64,000 nt of DNA from Rhizobium ruizarguesonis (GTDB taxonomy: Bacteria > Pseudomonadota > Alphaproteobacteria > Rhizobiales > Rhizobiaceae), in the NCBI RefSeq assembly GCF_012349115.1, contig NZ_PQIG01000077.1, positions 1-64,000 of the forward strand. Reading direction: 5' to 3'. Made by a program: the position numbers and the translations under genes. The notes beneath the pieces are model-generated. The model made no database searches. It was not told the origin of the DNA and saw nothing but the letters and a program-made list of their open reading frames with translations. Shown here in pieces: positions 62,426 to 64,000 of this stretch. The number at the start of each line of letters is the position of its first letter. The first letter of the stretch is position 1.

Positions 62426-63892
62426 TCAAGCGTTCAGGACACGGCCATAAGCATCGAGAACCGCTTCCTTCATCGTTTCGGACACGGTCGGATGTGGGAA
62501 GATCGTGTGCATCAGTTCTTCCTCGGTCGTCTCGAGATTCATCGCGACGACGAAGCCCTGGATGAGCTCGGTGACTTCGGCGCCGACCATGTGGGCGCCA
62601 AGCAGCTCGCCGGTCTTCTTGTCGAAGATCACCTTCACCATGCCCTGGTCTTCGCCGAGCGCGATCGCCTTGCCGTTCGCTGCGAAGGAGAAGCGGCCGA
62701 CGCGGATGTCGCGGCCCTGCTCCTTGGCTTTGGCTTCTGTGATGCCGACGGAGGCGACCTGCGGATTGCAATAGGTGCAGCCCGGCACCTTGCCCTTGTC
62801 TGTGGGATGAACGTTCGGGAGGCCGGCGATCTTTTCAACGCAGACGACGCCCTCATGTTCTGCCTTGTGCGCCAGCATCGGTGGGCCGGCGACATCGCCG
62901 ATCGCATAGATGCCGGCGACATTGGTCTTGCCGTAGCCATCGATGACGACGCAGCCGCGGTCTGTCTTGACGCCGAGCGCCTCGAGACCGAGGTTTTCGA
63001 TATTGCCCTGAACGCCGACGGCCGAGATCAGCCGGTCCGCGGTGATCTGCTGCACCTTGCCATCTGCCGTCTCGACATGGGCGGTGACGCTGCCGGCGCC
63101 CTTCTCGACCTTCGAGACCTTGGCGCTGGTGAAGATCTTGAGGCCGCGCTTTTCAAGCTGCTTGCGGGCGATCGCCGTTATCTCGGCATCCTCGACCGGC
63201 ATGATGGTCGGCATGACTTCGACGACCGTCACGTCGACGCCCATCGAGCGATAGAAGCTGGCGAATTCGATGCCGATCGCGCCCGAGCCCATGACGATCA
63301 GCGACTTCGGCAGCACATCCGGTTTCAGCGCCTCGAAATAGGTCCAGATCAGCTTGCCATCCGGCTCGATGCCGGGCAGCGCGCGCGGACGGGCGCCGGT
63401 GGCGATGATAATGTGCTTGGCGGTATAGGTGCCCTCGCCGCTCTTGACGTTCTTCGGCAGCGGATGCTGCGGCTCGACGACCGGCTTCGACGACTTGCCG
63501 ACGACGATCTCGCCCGCCTGGGTCCCGGTCGAAGCCTTGGTGATCTTCGCTTCGCCCCAGATGATGTCGATCTTGTTCTTCTTCATCAGGAAGCCGACGC
63601 CGGCATTCAGACGAGCGGAGACGGCGCGCGAGCGGCCGACGACGGCATTGGCATCCGGCTTGACCGTGCCTTCGAGAACGAGGCCGTAATCCTTGAAGTG
63701 ATTGGCATGGTCGAGCACCTCGGCCGAGCGCAGCAGCGCCTTGGTCGGGATGCAGCCCCAGTTCAGGCAGATGCCGCCCATATGCTCGCGCTCGACAATC
63801 GCGGTCTTGAGGCCAAGCTGGCTCGCACGGATGGCGGCGACATAGCCGCCGGGACCCGAGCCGATGATGATGACGTCGTAGGATTCAGCCAT
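62426..63892 (-). CDS. lpd: Dihydrolipoamide dehydrogenase (E3)
   Basis: A 488-residue flavoprotein. The FAD motif GSGPGGY is at residues 12-18, the redox disulfide is GGICLNWGCIPTK (about 40-52), NAD binding is at GSGAIGIEFA, the second FAD site is YAIGDVAGPP, and the catalytic His-Glu pair is in FPHPTVSE near the end. It reoxidises lipoamide in the pyruvate dehydrogenase complex. Being next to lipA supports the pyruvate complex copy over other E3 paralogues. The length, with extra residues near 120-140, is a little above average. Confidence 0.95.
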   Translation of the reverse strand: MAESYDVIIIGSGPGGYVAAIRASQLGLKTAIVEREHMGGICLNWGCIPTKALLRSAEVLDHANHFKDYGLVLEGTVKPDANAVVGRSRAVSARLNAGVGFLMKKNKIDIIWGEAKITKASTGTQAGEIVVGKSSKPVVEPQHPLPKNVKSGEGTYTAKHIIIATGARPRALPGIEPDGKLIWTYFEALKPDVLPKSLIVMGSGAIGIEFASFYRSMGVDVTVVEVMPTIMPVEDAEITAIARKQLEKRGLKIFTSAKVSKVEKGAGSVTAHVETADGKVQQITADRLISAVGVQGNIENLGLEALGVKTDRGCVVIDGYGKTNVAGIYAIGDVAGPPMLAHKAEHEGVVCVEKIAGLPNVHPTDKGKVPGCTYCNPQVASVGITEAKAKEQGRDIRVGRFSFAANGKAIALGEDQGMVKVIFDKKTGELLGAHMVGAEVTELIQGFVVAMNLETTEEELMHTIFPHPTVSETMKEAVLDAYGRVLNA

Positions 63893-63908
63893 GTGTTTCC
63901 TGCCTTTG

Positions 63909-64000
63909 TTACGCTGCGCTGCGGGTCATGAGCACCCACGCGTGTCTCTTGCTGTTTTCGAAGAGCGGCACGGCCTCGGCGCGCGCAGCCTCCAGGAATC
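63909..64000 (-). CDS. C-terminal end of a gene cut by the window edge
   Basis: The minus strand is open from the edge to a stop at 63909-63911, reading EAARAEAVPLFENSKRHAWV then LMTRSAA. It lies 16 bases before the lpd start on the same strand, so it is probably in the same operon. The product cannot be recognised from 30 residues. Confidence 0.4.
   Translation of the reverse strand, partial: FLEAARAEAVPLFENSKRHAWVLMTRSAA

Noticed and set aside
61955..63931. 658-codon open frame on the plus strand
   Set aside because: It is antisense to lpd, whose catalytic motifs are all present.

Overview
The window reads as chromosomal DNA of a Rhizobium (R. leguminosarum/etli type) or close relative. 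The evidence is the high GC content, the DUF982 and DUF2849/DUF934 proteins, the bifunctional ispDF, the order nifR3-ntrB-ntrC with ntrY-ntrX-dat-hfq-hflX, the order lpd-lipA, and several short palindromic repeats of rhizobial type. All names come from reading the translations; no database was searched.

Region 1 (1-14.1 kb) is accessory DNA. It holds two flavin monooxygenases (one with a divergent MarR regulator and a paired operator), a two-gene operon under a LexA-type box, two DUF982 proteins, a DUF4242-adenylate cyclase fusion, and an ECF sigma factor between two small membrane proteins that carry CPxC motifs. Small stress or envelope proteins (CsbD, a lipoprotein, short membrane peptides) and transposase remnants fill the rest.

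Region 2 (about 14.15-22.2 kb) looks like a genomic island in a tRNA-Lys gene. The intact tRNA-Lys(TTT) lies at its right edge, and a 52-nt copy of the tRNA 3' end in the same orientation lies at its left edge. Between them are an RND efflux adaptor and pump with two TetR regulators, a VOC protein, a short-chain dehydrogenase, a fabF-like remnant and an IS481-type remnant. No integrase was seen.

Region 3 (22.5-39.1 kb) is core genome: ccdA, an MBL hydrolase, an AEC transporter, a UbiH-like hydroxylase, the sulfite-reduction operon cysG-DUF2849-cysI-DUF934, a deaminase, mazG, hflX, hfq, a D-amino-acid transaminase, and the ntrX and ntrY two-component genes.

Region 4 (about 39.1-53.3 kb) separates ntrC from ntrY, which are neighbours in the classic nifR3-ntrBC-ntrYX cluster. 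It holds an EF-hand protein, a DksA/TraR protein, two Cys-type sulfatases, a formylglycine-generating enzyme that would activate them, a CadC-like membrane regulator with TPRs, a DUF2092 protein, a frameshifted DUF900 lipoprotein and an outer-membrane barrel. A motif close to TTACTGTAACCTAC occurs six times in or next to promoters here. I propose it marks one sulfatase regulon; this is the most interesting system in the window.

Region 5 (53.3-64 kb) is core again: ntrC, ntrB and nifR3/dusB in translational coupling, divergent ispDF and a CinA/PncC protein, a COQ10/RatA-like protein, two paralogous P-loop kinases, lipA, two GlsB-type membrane proteins and lpd. A gene cut by the window edge follows.
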